A stretch of 50,079 nt of DNA from Bacteroidales bacterium (GTDB lineage Bacteria; Bacteroidota; Bacteroidia; Bacteroidales; VadinHA17): NCBI GenBank assembly GCA_003157015.1, contig PMIJ01000207.1, forward strand, positions 1-50,079, in the 5' to 3' direction. Every line of letters begins with the position of its first letter. Within the stretch, counting starts at the first letter, position 1. The position numbers were made by a program, and so were the translations under genes. A model generated the notes under the pieces. The model was not told the DNA's origin and ran no database searches. It worked only from the letters and a program-made list of their open reading frames with translations. Positions 16,908 through 25,478 of this stretch are shown piece by piece.

Positions 16908-18302
16908 TCAGATTAGTTTCATATTTACGGGATCCCAGTTTAGTATTTTTTTCTGGAAATAGCTGTCGTTGCATGCAAGACATGGAGCACAGGCCCTGAA
17001 TGCGAAGACCGGATCCTCAACAACAGGCTTCCCTGTTCTTACTCCATCGAAGAAGTTTGTCATATGCTCAAGATGTTCATCATATCCTTCGGGAGCTGTG
17101 TACTTCGTGTTTGGTTTTACGGGTCTGGTCTGATCCTCTTTTGAATATTTCTGATTATACCTTTTCATCAGTTCTTCCTGCATGGCTTTTGGATAAGTAT
17201 CGAAAGCATCCCATCCTCCTATGCCCGGGGCCTTTGACATAATATTGTTGCTGATAACAAAACCGTTATCCCCCATTTCAATAATGCCTTCGCTTCCTAT
17301 GAACCTGGTCACTGACTTTTCTCCATTGCCACTGACAAAATTTACCCTTAACATCACCTGGAATGAGGAATGTTCCTTAGTTTCGGGGTATTGTAGTATT
17401 GCCACCATTATATCCGGAACATCCCGCTCATCTTTCCACCAGGTAAGCTGCCCGGAAGCAAAAATCTTTTCCGGACCTTTGGAATCGGTCAGTACGTGAA
17501 TCCCTGACAGCAGGTGGACAAATAGGTCGCCGGCAACACCGGTTCCAAAATCACGATAGTTTCTCCACCAGAAAAATTTCTTGGCATCATAAGGGATCTT
17601 TGGTGTACCCGCAATGTACCTGTCCCAATCAACTGTCTGAGGTGACCCGTCAGTAGGCATAGTATACTCCCATGCACCGAGAGCATCCTGTCTGTCGAAT
17701 GAAGCCTCAATACAGTTCAACTTGCCAATTATCCCGGTTTTATATAATTCTTTTGCCTTTTTATAAACGATGCTGCTTACTCTCTGGCTCCCAACCTGCA
17801 TGGTTTTTTTTGTTTTATCACGGGTTGCAATAACATCAAGTCCTTCGCTGAGTTTATGAACCATAGGCTTTTCACAATAAACTGATTTACCTGCATTCAT
17901 GGCATCCATCGAAATCCTTGCATGCCAGTTATCACTGGTTGCGATAACTACTGCATCTATATCTTTTCTGTTAAGGATTTCCCTGTAATCACGAGTGGTA
18001 AAAACATCCTTGCCATATTTTTCCTTAACTCTATCGAGCCTTCCTGAATATAAGTCGCAGGCTGCAACTAATTCTACCCCGGGAACTTTAATAGTCGTAT
18101 CAATATCCTGATTGCCCATTATGCCCATTCCAATGCCGGCAATCCTTATCTTATCATTTGAAGAGAAGTTCTTGCCAGAGACAATGAGATGTTCCTCTAT
18201 TTTTTTGTGAGAGGAAAAACCTACAAGCGGGGCTGCAGATAAAAGTACTGCGGAACCACCGAGATTCTGGATAAATTTTCTCCTTGATGTATGTGTTTTC
18301 AT
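16908..18302 (-). CDS. Tat-exported Gfo/Idh/MocA-family oxidoreductase
   Basis: A 464-residue paralogue of the downstream dehydrogenase. The twin-arginine leader is TSRRKFIQNLGGSAVLL. The Rossmann glycine motif is RIAGIGMGIMGN, the conserved lysine is in SVYCEKPMVHK, and the second domain has FWWRNYRDFGTGVAGDL. It is expected to act in the periplasm on a sugar or cyclitol with tightly held NAD(P). Sequence identity to its neighbour is only moderate outside the motifs, so the two probably differ in substrate or position oxidised. Confidence 0.87.
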   Translation of the reverse strand: MKTHTSRRKFIQNLGGSAVLLSAAPLVGFSSHKKIEEHLIVSGKNFSSNDKIRIAGIGMGIMGNQDIDTTIKVPGVELVAACDLYSGRLDRVKEKYGKDVFTTRDYREILNRKDIDAVVIATSDNWHARISMDAMNAGKSVYCEKPMVHKLSEGLDVIATRDKTKKTMQVGSQRVSSIVYKKAKELYKTGIIGKLNCIEASFDRQDALGAWEYTMPTDGSPQTVDWDRYIAGTPKIPYDAKKFFWWRNYRDFGTGVAGDLFVHLLSGIHVLTDSKGPEKIFASGQLTWWKDERDVPDIMVAILQYPETKEHSSFQVMLRVNFVSGNGEKSVTRFIGSEGIIEMGDNGFVISNNIMSKAPGIGGWDAFDTYPKAMQEELMKRYNQKYSKEDQTRPVKPNTKYTAPEGYDEHLEHMTNFFDGVRTGKPVVEDPVFAFRACAPCLACNDSYFQKKILNWDPVNMKLI

Positions 18303-18424
18303 ATATGCTGGATTAAGTTAAATTAATACAAAAAAATGATTTTAATTCTGACCTGAAGATAAAAGATAAATCTCAATATCAGAAGACTTAAAAACAATAG
18401 TCATTTCTGGACTGACACTACCGG

Positions 18425-19672
18425 TCATTTGAATTTTTCTAACAGATCCTTTACTGCATCCTTGTGCACCATGAAGTCCATCATCTTAAGTTTCACGTAA
18501 TCAGAAGAGAAAAAATAGTAGCCGAATTCAGCAGCGTCCGGATTATTATTACGTGAACCGGAACCCGAATCTTTTATGAGATACCAGTCCTTCCCATCTT
18601 TTTCGAGATACCCGACCAGGTGCATGCCATGATCATCTGTCGTTGTTCCGTTTGAGAACCTGAATTGTCTTGCATCATCGCTGATGAAAGCAGCTGGAAT
18701 ATCAAAATCAGGTACTATGGCGCATTGAGTCATTCTGTCAAATCCCGGTTCGGATACATCTCCACCAATACTGGCAGTATAACCGCTACGAACGACTTTT
18801 TTTAATGCTTCCATGAAAACATCAAGAGGTACATTATAATAATCAGTACTATGCCACCAGTTATCCGGAACTTTATATTCCACATGCTTATAAAACGGTT
18901 CCTGTTCATATGAAAGAATGTCGACATAATCGTCAGGATTTATGCGAATGACATCATGAAGATATTGCAGAGGGCTTATCTTTTTCCCATCTACCATAAT
19001 TTCTGCTGGTGGTTCACCCATATAGTGGTTCATGATAGATTTTATTGTTGTGACAGCTGTCTCTTCATTCCAGGCTGAACCAGCTTTCAATGACTGAAGA
19101 TAGGCTTTCATTTCCGTTATCATATCCTCACTGTTATGGAATTTTCTGGAAACAGGCAACCCGGAATAATCAGACTCCGGAACTATACCATATTTTTTCC
19201 ACATCCGGGTAACCGCATTTGCTTCGGAACCCTCTTCAAAAGCAGAATTACCTCGTTCCTGGATAAACCGCCGTGTCTTTTCAACATACTCCCAATAAAC
19301 AGTAAACATCTCCGATAGCTTTACTCTCGTTTTGTTAATCCTGTAAACTTCCGTTTCAAGAAAGGAAGTTGTTGAAAAACACCAGCAAGTGTTTGTATTA
19401 CCTTGCGAAACAGGAGGATTATGCCATTGGCGATTTTTATAAAGCTCCACCTTGTTTGGTAGCAGATAACCCGATTGATCTACTACAAGCTCCCTGTTCT
19501 CCTTTAACGGAGTTAACTTTCCCTTCACTTCCTGTTCATCTTTCAGAATTGAATTCTGATAGAAACCCGGTTTTGGTACGGTAAAAATGGCTTTGTCCTT
19601 ATTCTGCCCGGCAATAGGCATAAAGAGCATCAAGGCATTAACGGACATGCCAATTAAGATTCTTAATTTCAT
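18425..19672 (-). CDS. secreted C1 (papain/bleomycin hydrolase-like) peptidase
   Basis: A 415-residue exported protease-like protein with a signal peptide ending near IAGQ. The catalytic Cys lies in NTNTCWCFSTTSFLE (about residue 94), and the general-base His lies in DDHGMHLVGYLEKDGKDWY (about 350). The usual third element, an Asn-Ser-Trp-Gly, is here KDSGSG, so Asp replaces the expected Asn and the Trp is missing. Overall spacing resembles aminopeptidase C/bleomycin hydrolase rather than papain. It may still be active, since Cys and His are intact. It lies upstream of the dehydrogenases on the same strand with a 122-base gap. Confidence 0.8.
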   Translation of the reverse strand: MKLRILIGMSVNALMLFMPIAGQNKDKAIFTVPKPGFYQNSILKDEQEVKGKLTPLKENRELVVDQSGYLLPNKVELYKNRQWHNPPVSQGNTNTCWCFSTTSFLETEVYRINKTRVKLSEMFTVYWEYVEKTRRFIQERGNSAFEEGSEANAVTRMWKKYGIVPESDYSGLPVSRKFHNSEDMITEMKAYLQSLKAGSAWNEETAVTTIKSIMNHYMGEPPAEIMVDGKKISPLQYLHDVIRINPDDYVDILSYEQEPFYKHVEYKVPDNWWHSTDYYNVPLDVFMEALKKVVRSGYTASIGGDVSEPGFDRMTQCAIVPDFDIPAAFISDDARQFRFSNGTTTDDHGMHLVGYLEKDGKDWYLIKDSGSGSRNNNPDAAEFGYYFFSSDYVKLKMMDFMVHKDAVKDLLEKFK

Positions 19673-19707
19673 ATTGTCAGTTTATTAAAGTTTTTAAGCG
19701 ATTAAAT

Positions 19708-19901
19708 TTAATGCATTTTTATCGGGATCCATATTTCTTCTTCGGAATCAGAATTTTCATTTTTATATTTTTCACCCATAACGGCAAAATGAGGTCTGTT
19801 GTCTAATATATGGCCGGAAGCAGGCAGCCAGGTTTCAAATATATACCGGTATGTTTACCGATGAATTTTTTCGCAGGCAATATTTCAATTCTAGGTTCCA
19901 A
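19708..19901 (-). pseudogene. relic of a GyrI-like effector-binding-domain gene
   Basis: One minus-strand frame reads EPRIEILPAKKFIGKHTG, the usual start of the AraC-effector-binding/GyrI-like domain. A second frame reads YRYIFETWLPASGHILD, then NRPHFAVMGEKYKNENSD and SEEEIWIPIKMH followed by TAA, the usual end of the same domain. The roughly 100 middle residues are missing and the two parts are in different frames, so this is an internal deletion with frame loss. Intact members are about 155 residues and bind small hydrophobic ligands. It lies immediately downstream of the pentapeptide-repeat gene. Confidence 0.8.
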
Positions 19902-19918
19902 ACAGGTAGTCGTGTAAA

Positions 19919-20497
19919 TTATTGATTATCTATGTCAATATCATACTTATTCAAAAGTCCTGCAATCCCTATCAGGGAAAATCTTGCCTTTCTGATACGG
20001 TTTTTTTCAGGGTCGATGGAATAGTTGAATGAGGTACGGAAATCAGTTCTTTCTAGTATGGAATTGTCAAAAGTTGCTCTCATTAAGTCACAATTTTCAA
20101 AGACTGAGCCGCTTAAATCGCATTCAGTAAAATCTGCCTCATATAGTTTTAAATTCCTGAATATTCTCTTTTTAAGTTTTGTTTTATAAAAGGAAGAATG
20201 ATTGAGATTGCAGTTGTCGAAGCTTACTGACAAACCGATCTCATTACAATTTTCAAAATGCAATCCCAGCATTTTACAGTTTCTGAACCTGACTTCTCTG
20301 AAAGCAGTATTATTCAGCTTAGCCATACTCAGGTTGCAGTTTTCAAATTCGCAATCCATAAATACTGCAACCGAAAGGTCGGAGCTTGAAAAATCGCAGC
20401 TGATAAAAGTACAGGATTCATACTCGCCTATGCTCAGGCGATTTTGTATGAAATCGATTTTATCAAAAGTTTTTTCTTCTATATATTCTTGTCCCAT
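19919..20497 (-). CDS. pentapeptide-repeat protein, Qnr-like overall form
   Basis: A 192-residue protein made largely of A(D/N)LxF-type pentapeptides in tandem from about residue 20 to 155, for example CTFISCDFSSSDLSVAVF and ADFTECDLSGSVFENCDL. These should form a right-handed quadrilateral beta helix. The C-terminal tail (NYSIDPEKNRIRKARFS) and length resemble the Qnr/MfpA-like class, which mimic DNA and bind gyrase. Whether this one protects gyrase cannot be told from sequence. No signal peptide, so cytoplasmic. Confidence 0.85.
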   Translation of the reverse strand: MGQEYIEEKTFDKIDFIQNRLSIGEYESCTFISCDFSSSDLSVAVFMDCEFENCNLSMAKLNNTAFREVRFRNCKMLGLHFENCNEIGLSVSFDNCNLNHSSFYKTKLKKRIFRNLKLYEADFTECDLSGSVFENCDLMRATFDNSILERTDFRTSFNYSIDPEKNRIRKARFSLIGIAGLLNKYDIDIDNQ

Positions 20498-20837
20498 TGT
20501 TCCTCAAGTTAATTGGAAACCCCTTTCCCCAGATTGCTGACACTTTCCGAAGTACAATTTTTGCATTTGTAAAAGTATAAAAATATGATATGGCTACAAA
20601 TTTCAGCCTCTTCTTTATGGTTCGTCAGGATGAGAATCGTTTAATATTTCATCAGAATATTAAATAAAAACTAACAGCATGCATTTAAAGGAGTGAAGAC
20701 CTTATTTTATAGCAATTGCAGTTACGGTCGTATGTCAGTTAATGGAAACTGCCTAAACAAATACCCTTATTTTTTGTTTATCTACCTGGCAAACAGTATG
20801 AAATATTGTTTTTTCCACCATAAACTTTTACCCAATT
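20498..20837. other. 340-base divergent spacer
   Basis: Between the pentapeptide-repeat gene and the acetyl-CoA synthetase gene. AT-rich, no convincing coding sequence and no clear promoter match. Open frames here are short and lack a protein-like composition. Confidence 0.4.
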
Positions 20838-22745
20838 ATGCCGGACAACACGCCGTTAGAATCTATGCCCAATGGGGAGCTTTACCATCCGTCATCTGAC
20901 TTTATAGCCAAAGCAAATGTTCAGACATGGGAGTTAAAAATCAATCAGGCTAAAGAAGACCTTCCTGGTTTCTGGGCTGAAAGAGCCCTCGAACTTGAAT
21001 GGTATCAGCCATGGAACAAAGTACTTGATGACAGCAATAAACCTTTCTACAAATGGTTTGTAGGAGCAAAAGTGAATATTGTTTATAATTGTCTTGACCG
21101 TTATATCAAAACCTGGCGAAAGAATAAGCTGGCTCTCATATGGGAAGGTGAGCCAGGGGATCAGCGTTCCTACTCGTACCACGCTCTGAACCGTGAGGTG
21201 TGTAAATTTGCAAGTGTTATAAAAGCGATGGGGATAACCAAAGGCGACCGAGTGACTATTTATCTTCCACGAATTCCCGAGATTGTCATCGCAATGCTGG
21301 CTTGCGCCAAAATCGGCGCTATTCATTCAGTCGTATATGGCGGATTTTCAGTCGAATCTCTGCATGGACGGATTTTAGACTCACACTCAAAGATAGCAAT
21401 CACGGCAGACGGCGGCTGGATGAACGGCAAGATTGTCAAACTGAAGGATATGATGGATGAGGCTCTTCAGCGATCTCCTAGTGTAGAGCATGTAATAGTT
21501 ATCAGGAGAACAGCCCAGGAGGTAATGATGGAACCGGAAAGAGATTTATGGTATCACGACCTGATGGCCCTTCCAATTGCCAGTCCTAAATGCGAGACAG
21601 AAGTGATGGATGCAGAAGATCCGTTATTTATCCTTTATACTTCAGGTACAACGGGGAAACCCAAAGCAGTTCTGCATACTCATGGTGGGTATATGGTTGG
21701 GATTTACGCCACTCTAAAGGATGTTTTTGATCTGAAGGATGAGGACCGGTGGTGGTGCACTGCTGACCCGGGATGGGTAACAGGTCACTCCTACCTGGTT
21801 TATGGTCCGTTGCTGAACGGTGCCACATCGTTCCTTTATGAGGGAGCGCCTACATATCCTTACCCTAACCGATGGTGGTCAATGATTGAAAAATACGCCC
21901 TGACAATTCTTTATACAGCGCCAACTGCTATTCGCGGACTGATGCGATTCGGTGAAGCCTGGCCCAACAGACATGACCTCTCTTCCCTGCGTCTCCTGGG
22001 ATCTGTTGGCGAGCCTATAAATCCCGAAGCCTGGAAATGGTATCATCGGGTCATAGGTAAAGGAAACTGTCCGATAATGGATACCTGGTGGCAGACAGAA
22101 ACCGGAATGTTCATTATTACCCCGACACCATTAATGCCATTGAAACCGGGTTCTGCCACCCGTCCATATTTTGGAGTTGATGCTGAAATTGTTGATGCTG
22201 ATGGGAAAACCGTGCCTGACGGTGAAGAGGGATTTCTGGTATTGAACAAACCATGGCCTGCAATGATACGAACGATTTACGGCGATCCTGACCGTTATGT
22301 AAATCAGTACTGGAGCACATATCCTGACAGGTATATGACAGGTGATTCGGCAAGACGCGACAAGGATGGATATTTCTGGATTATCGGACGTATTGATGAT
22401 GTGATAAAAGTTTCAGGGTACAGGCTTGGTTCAGCCGAGCTCGAGTCTGCCCTGGTGAGCCACCCTGCTGTGGCTGAAGCAGCAGCAATCGGCTTGCCTC
22501 ATGAAGTGAAAGGCAATTCTATTCATACCTATGTGATCCTAAGGACAGGGTTTGATCCTTCCGATGCATTAAAGGATGAACTCCGTATTCACCTCGCGCA
22601 TGAAATAGGCCCCATTGCAAAACCTGAGTCAATCACATTTGTTGACAAACTTCCAAAAACCAGATCCGGAAAAATCATGCGGCGGCTTCTTAAATCCCGT
22701 GCACAAGGACTACCTGACGGAGATATTACTACTTTAGAGGATTAA
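20838..22745 (+). CDS. acsA: acetyl-CoA synthetase (AMP-forming)
   Basis: A 635-residue adenylate-forming enzyme making acetyl-CoA from acetate, ATP and CoA. It has the N-terminal ACAS segment ([19 protein letters not shown]) and the P-loop [17 protein letters not shown] at about 266. DTWWQTETG (about 413-421) carries the Trp that limits the acyl pocket to acetate, then come YMTGDSA and the hinge region [13 protein letters not shown]. The C-terminal RSGKIMRR (Lys about 610) is the residue often regulated by acetylation. All catalytic motifs are intact. It is a single gene, separated from its neighbours by more than 130 bases. A propionate-preferring enzyme is a less likely alternative. Confidence 0.95.
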   Translation: MPDNTPLESMPNGELYHPSSDFIAKANVQTWELKINQAKEDLPGFWAERALELEWYQPWNKVLDDSNKPFYKWFVGAKVNIVYNCLDRYIKTWRKNKLALIWEGEPGDQRSYSYHALNREVCKFASVIKAMGITKGDRVTIYLPRIPEIVIAMLACAKIGAIHSVVYGGFSVESLHGRILDSHSKIAITADGGWMNGKIVKLKDMMDEALQRSPSVEHVIVIRRTAQEVMMEPERDLWYHDLMALPIASPKCETEVMDAEDPLFILYTSGTTGKPKAVLHTHGGYMVGIYATLKDVFDLKDEDRWWCTADPGWVTGHSYLVYGPLLNGATSFLYEGAPTYPYPNRWWSMIEKYALTILYTAPTAIRGLMRFGEAWPNRHDLSSLRLLGSVGEPINPEAWKWYHRVIGKGNCPIMDTWWQTETGMFIITPTPLMPLKPGSATRPYFGVDAEIVDADGKTVPDGEEGFLVLNKPWPAMIRTIYGDPDRYVNQYWSTYPDRYMTGDSARRDKDGYFWIIGRIDDVIKVSGYRLGSAELESALVSHPAVAEAAAIGLPHEVKGNSIHTYVILRTGFDPSDALKDELRIHLAHEIGPIAKPESITFVDKLPKTRSGKIMRRLLKSRAQGLPDGDITTLED

Positions 22746-22762
22746 TTTACAGGTAACGCAAC

Positions 22763-22791
22763 TTTGATCTTTATTGGTATATTTACATTTG
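22763..22791 (+). promoter_or_regulatory. putative promoter for the CBM9-like gene
   Basis: TTTG (22763-22766), a 17-base spacer (slightly short) and a perfect -7 TACATTTG (22784-22791). The leader would be about 80 bases. Confidence 0.4.
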
Positions 22792-22877
22792 TAAAGACTA
22801 AGCAGGTAATTTGCATGTTAAGATTTAAGCATCTAAGTCCGGCAGGCAGTTAAAATGATTGAACAATAAAATAAAAG

Positions 22878-23612
22878 ATGAAGGATTTCTTGATTGGACT
22901 TCTTTGCTTTTGCCTCCTCCCGGCAATTAAAAACGTAAATAGTGGTCTGCTTGCAGCAAACGTTGATCACGATTCAATTACAATTAAAAAATGTCAGGAT
23001 TTTAAAATAACCGGCGACGGAGCTTCAGCAGCCTGGAATAAAACAGGATGGATAAACCTGATTCAACAAGAACCTAAGGTCGTGTCGTATCAGACCAAAA
23101 TAAAAGTACTCTATTCTGAGAAGGGAATTTACTTCCTATTCAATTGTGAAGACAAAAAACTAACTTCGACGATGAAGGCCGATAATATGAATCTATGGGA
23201 AGAAGACGTAGTTGAAGTATTCCTTTGGCCTGATGAAAACTTCCCTGTCTATTTCGAGTATGAACTTTCTCCTTTTAATTTTGAATTGCCAATCATGGTG
23301 CCAAATAACAAAGGCAACTTTTTAGGCTGGCTTCCATGGCATTATGAAGGTGATAGAAAAACTCAGCATGCCACCAGTGTAAAAGGAGGTACCCCGGAAA
23401 GCGGAAATTCAATTTCAGAATGGACAGCTGAGTTTTTTATTCCCTATAAATTGCTTGCCCCATTAGGCAATGTTCCTCCTGAAACCGGCACCAGATGGAG
23501 AGCAAATATGTATCGTATTGATTATGATAACGGGGAGGCGGCTTATGCCTGGCAAAAAACACATAAAACTTTTCATGAGTACAACAAATTTGGCACATTT
23601 ATTTTTGAATAG
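22878..23612 (+). CDS. secreted CBM9-like carbohydrate-binding protein
   Basis: A 244-residue exported protein. After a signal peptide (about 1-25) one domain fills the rest: a KITGDGASAAWNKTGW start, then GIYFLFNCEDKKL, LWEEDVVEVFLWPDE and a closing NMYRIDY...GEAAYAW. This is the pattern of family-9-like carbohydrate-binding modules (DOMON-like sandwich) found alone in many Bacteroidota. Aromatic residues (W, Y) near the ligand loops are kept. It probably binds sugar ends or glycans in the periplasm or on the surface. Transcribed alone. Confidence 0.8.
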   Translation: MKDFLIGLLCFCLLPAIKNVNSGLLAANVDHDSITIKKCQDFKITGDGASAAWNKTGWINLIQQEPKVVSYQTKIKVLYSEKGIYFLFNCEDKKLTSTMKADNMNLWEEDVVEVFLWPDENFPVYFEYELSPFNFELPIMVPNNKGNFLGWLPWHYEGDRKTQHATSVKGGTPESGNSISEWTAEFFIPYKLLAPLGNVPPETGTRWRANMYRIDYDNGEAAYAWQKTHKTFHEYNKFGTFIFE

Positions 23613-23725
23613 TAGATTCAATTATCTGGAAATAAAATACCCTGATTCCTGTTGATCACAACAATAGCGCATACAGTTTGTTTATCTATTTAGGCTCATT
23701 TTGAGAGCTCTTTTAATAAAATAAA

Positions 23726-23757
23726 ATTGCTTTAAATTAAACAATAAACTAATTTTG
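23726..23757 (+). promoter_or_regulatory. Bacteroidota-type promoter for the DUF4342 gene
   Basis: ATTG (23726-23729), a 20-base spacer and a perfect -7 TAATTTTG (23750-23757). The predicted leader before the ATG at 23780 is only about 17 bases. Confidence 0.5.
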
Positions 23758-23779
23758 ATAGTTAACTAATTGAAGCCTA

Positions 23780-24049
23780 ATGGAACAGAAAGAGAAATCA
23801 AATCATGAATCGTTTAAAGTTTCAGGTGATGAAATTTTATCAAAGGTCAGAGAGATAATAAAGGAAGGAAACGCCAGGAGGATAATCATTAAAAATGAGA
23901 AGGATGAAATTATAATGGAATTTCCACTGACAGTTGGTGCCATTGGAGTCGTAGTAGCTCCCATATTTGCAGCTGTCGGTACACTTGCAGCTCTGGCTAC
24001 ACATTGTACAATTATTGTTGAAAAAAGAAATAATGATGATATAAAATGA
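23780..24049 (+). CDS. DUF4342 family protein
   Basis: An 89-residue protein matching the DUF4342 pattern: KVSGDEILSKVREIIKEGNARRIIIKN, then a strand, then one hydrophobic segment (FPLTVGAIGVVVAPIFAAVG) and a short polar end. In several proteins this domain is an add-on to others and here it stands alone. It probably attaches to or inserts in the membrane; its role is not known. It shares a strand with the DUF2934 gene 32 bases downstream and may be co-transcribed with it. Confidence 0.8.
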   Translation: MEQKEKSNHESFKVSGDEILSKVREIIKEGNARRIIIKNEKDEIIMEFPLTVGAIGVVVAPIFAAVGTLAALATHCTIIVEKRNNDDIK

Positions 24050-24080
24050 TTCTTAAGTTTTAATTAAAAAATTTGGAATT

Positions 24081-24299
24081 ATGAAGACTTCAAAACCAAA
24101 AACAACCAGCAAGCCCAGAAAAACTTCTGTAGCAAATAAAACATCAAAGAAAAAGAGTGTATCCTCGGCAAAATATGTACCCAGCGAAGACGAGATAAGG
24201 GAAAAAGCGAGGGAAATATATTACGAACGGATCGCACGTGGTGAACATGGAACGCCTGAAGATGACTGGCGCGAAGCTGAAGCACTTTTAAAGGGATAA
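24081..24299 (+). CDS. DUF2934 family protein
   Basis: A 72-residue protein. The first half is a Lys/Ser/Thr-rich tail (KPKTTSKPRKTS). The second half is the DUF2934 motif, EDEIREKAREIYYERIARG followed by GTPEDDWREAEALL. DUF2934 proteins are short, often stress-associated and with no known biochemical role. The basic tail could bind nucleic acid; this is inference. Confidence 0.8.
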   Translation: MKTSKPKTTSKPRKTSVANKTSKKKSVSSAKYVPSEDEIREKAREIYYERIARGEHGTPEDDWREAEALLKG

Positions 24300-24337
24300 T
24301 GATCGATCGATTTAAGCGGATTTGAGAGCAAAATGAT

Positions 24338-24472
24338 TTAGCTTATAAAGAAGCTTGAGTGGTAGGTGAATCCATTTTCACGCAACCACCAGCGAAAAGC
24401 CTTGGCGATCTTCCTTCTTTTCAATAAGACGGTGCCGTGCTCATTTGATGTGATCCGGTAAACAGTTTTCAT
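24338..24472 (-). CDS. candidate 44-residue basic protein
   Basis: A minus-strand open frame from ATG (24472) to TAA. It encodes MKTVYRITSNEHGTVLL, then KRRKIAKAFRWWLRENG and FTYHSSFFIS. It is too short for ordinary gene calling but looks strongly protein-like: a strand, a basic helix with WW, and a closing strand. It starts 29 bases after the stop of the lysozyme-like gene on the same strand, so it could be its operon partner. I do not recognise the family. Confidence 0.4.
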   Translation of the reverse strand: MKTVYRITSNEHGTVLLKRRKIAKAFRWWLRENGFTYHSSFFIS

Positions 24473-24500
24473 AGCTGCATATTTTATTTATTATCCCTGA

Positions 24501-25067
24501 TCACTCAAGATCATAATATCTGAATTTTTTAAGATAATCATATATCGAGGTTCCAAAAATATCAGTCCCGTTTATCTTTCCATTGGAATCAAGAAATTTT
24601 TCCAGAGAACCTGCACCACCAAGATGGGATGCTGCTATCATTCCTGATTTAGTTATTACTACACCATTAATAGAATCGCCAATAAAGTGTTCATAATCAG
24701 CCAGAATCAATAGGTTTACTTTTATCAGGGTCTTCAGAACCTGCAGCTGCAATTCCCTGGGGAAAATCTCAGGATTTTTTTTAAACTTTCGCAGTGTTAT
24801 TTTCCTGTATCCAAGAAATTTCAGAGTGGATTCTTCGAACTGCCACTCTCCGAAACATCCTATTGAATTGATGGAAAGCCAGTTGTTTCCTGATTCTCTT
24901 AAACCAAGATCATTTATAAATCTGGAAAATTCCGTTTCATGGTATTTCTCAATAAACAACACTGACAAAGATTTGAATTTAATCATCGCCAGTCGGAAAT
25001 CGATATCCGGAGCACTACAGATATGAGAAATAACAAGAAACAGGAATGTCAGAAATACTCTTCTCAT
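24501..25067 (-). CDS. secreted lysozyme-like (lytic transglycosylase-type) protein
   Basis: A 188-residue exported protein. A signal peptide (about 1-18) is followed by a small lysozyme-fold domain. LGLRESGNNWLSINS supplies the candidate catalytic Glu, and IGCFGEWQFEESTLKFLGY mirrors the G-x-x-Q-F segment of soluble transglycosylases. A later AASHLGGAGSLEKFL segment fits the helix with the conserved AHLGG. The domain probably cleaves or binds peptidoglycan. A second small lysozyme-like gene lies at 27672-28094. Confidence 0.72.
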   Translation of the reverse strand: MRRVFLTFLFLVISHICSAPDIDFRLAMIKFKSLSVLFIEKYHETEFSRFINDLGLRESGNNWLSINSIGCFGEWQFEESTLKFLGYRKITLRKFKKNPEIFPRELQLQVLKTLIKVNLLILADYEHFIGDSINGVVITKSGMIAASHLGGAGSLEKFLDSNGKINGTDIFGTSIYDYLKKFRYYDLE

Positions 25068-25478
25068 AACAGAACAGATTAAGAACTATATTCCTTCTAT
25101 TCAAATGATTGATTATCTCTTCAAAGTTAGACCTTATATATACTGAAGTCAACCGCAGCGAACAGGAACTACGGCAAAATATGTCTTTTCGTTTTCTGAT
25201 TCATCAAAGAAATCGAGACGGTCAGTTATGAGTTTTATAGATTAATAAACAAAATGAACCGGTTTGTCAAAATGCCCGGCAAATTTACCAATGTTTCTCG
25301 TAAAATGAAGTCAACAATTTACCTAATAATACATATAGCCATGATAATCAGAGCAATATTAAAATTTGTATTCCACTTATTCAGTGTTAATCCTGAAATT
25401 AAGATTTTGACTAAATACCAAATTAATTAGATAAAATTCCGGTCAATTATACCTTAACATTCAATCTGCAGATATTAT
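25068..25478. other. 411-base spacer
   Basis: Between the lysozyme-like and kelch genes. It contains the lysozyme-like gene's promoter. A short minus-strand phrase near 25149-25235 (ending YFAVVPVRCG and a stop) may be the last trace of a surface-protein domain, but it is too short to call. The remaining AT-rich sequence shows nothing. Confidence 0.4.
25122..25152 (-). promoter_or_regulatory. Bacteroidota-type promoter for the lysozyme-like gene
   Basis: On the minus strand: GTTG (25153-25150), a 20-base spacer and a perfect -7 TAACTTTG (25129-25122), giving a leader of about 50 bases before the ATG at 25067. Confidence 0.45.

Noticed and set aside
20693..20899. Plus-strand frame overlapping the start of acsA
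   Set aside because: It overlaps a well-supported gene start in another frame and is Cys/Tyr-rich noise.
25149..25235. Short minus-strand phrase ending YFAVVPVRCG and a stop, possibly the tail of a surface-domain gene
   Set aside because: Only about 27 residues, with no matching upstream part; too weak to call a pseudogene.
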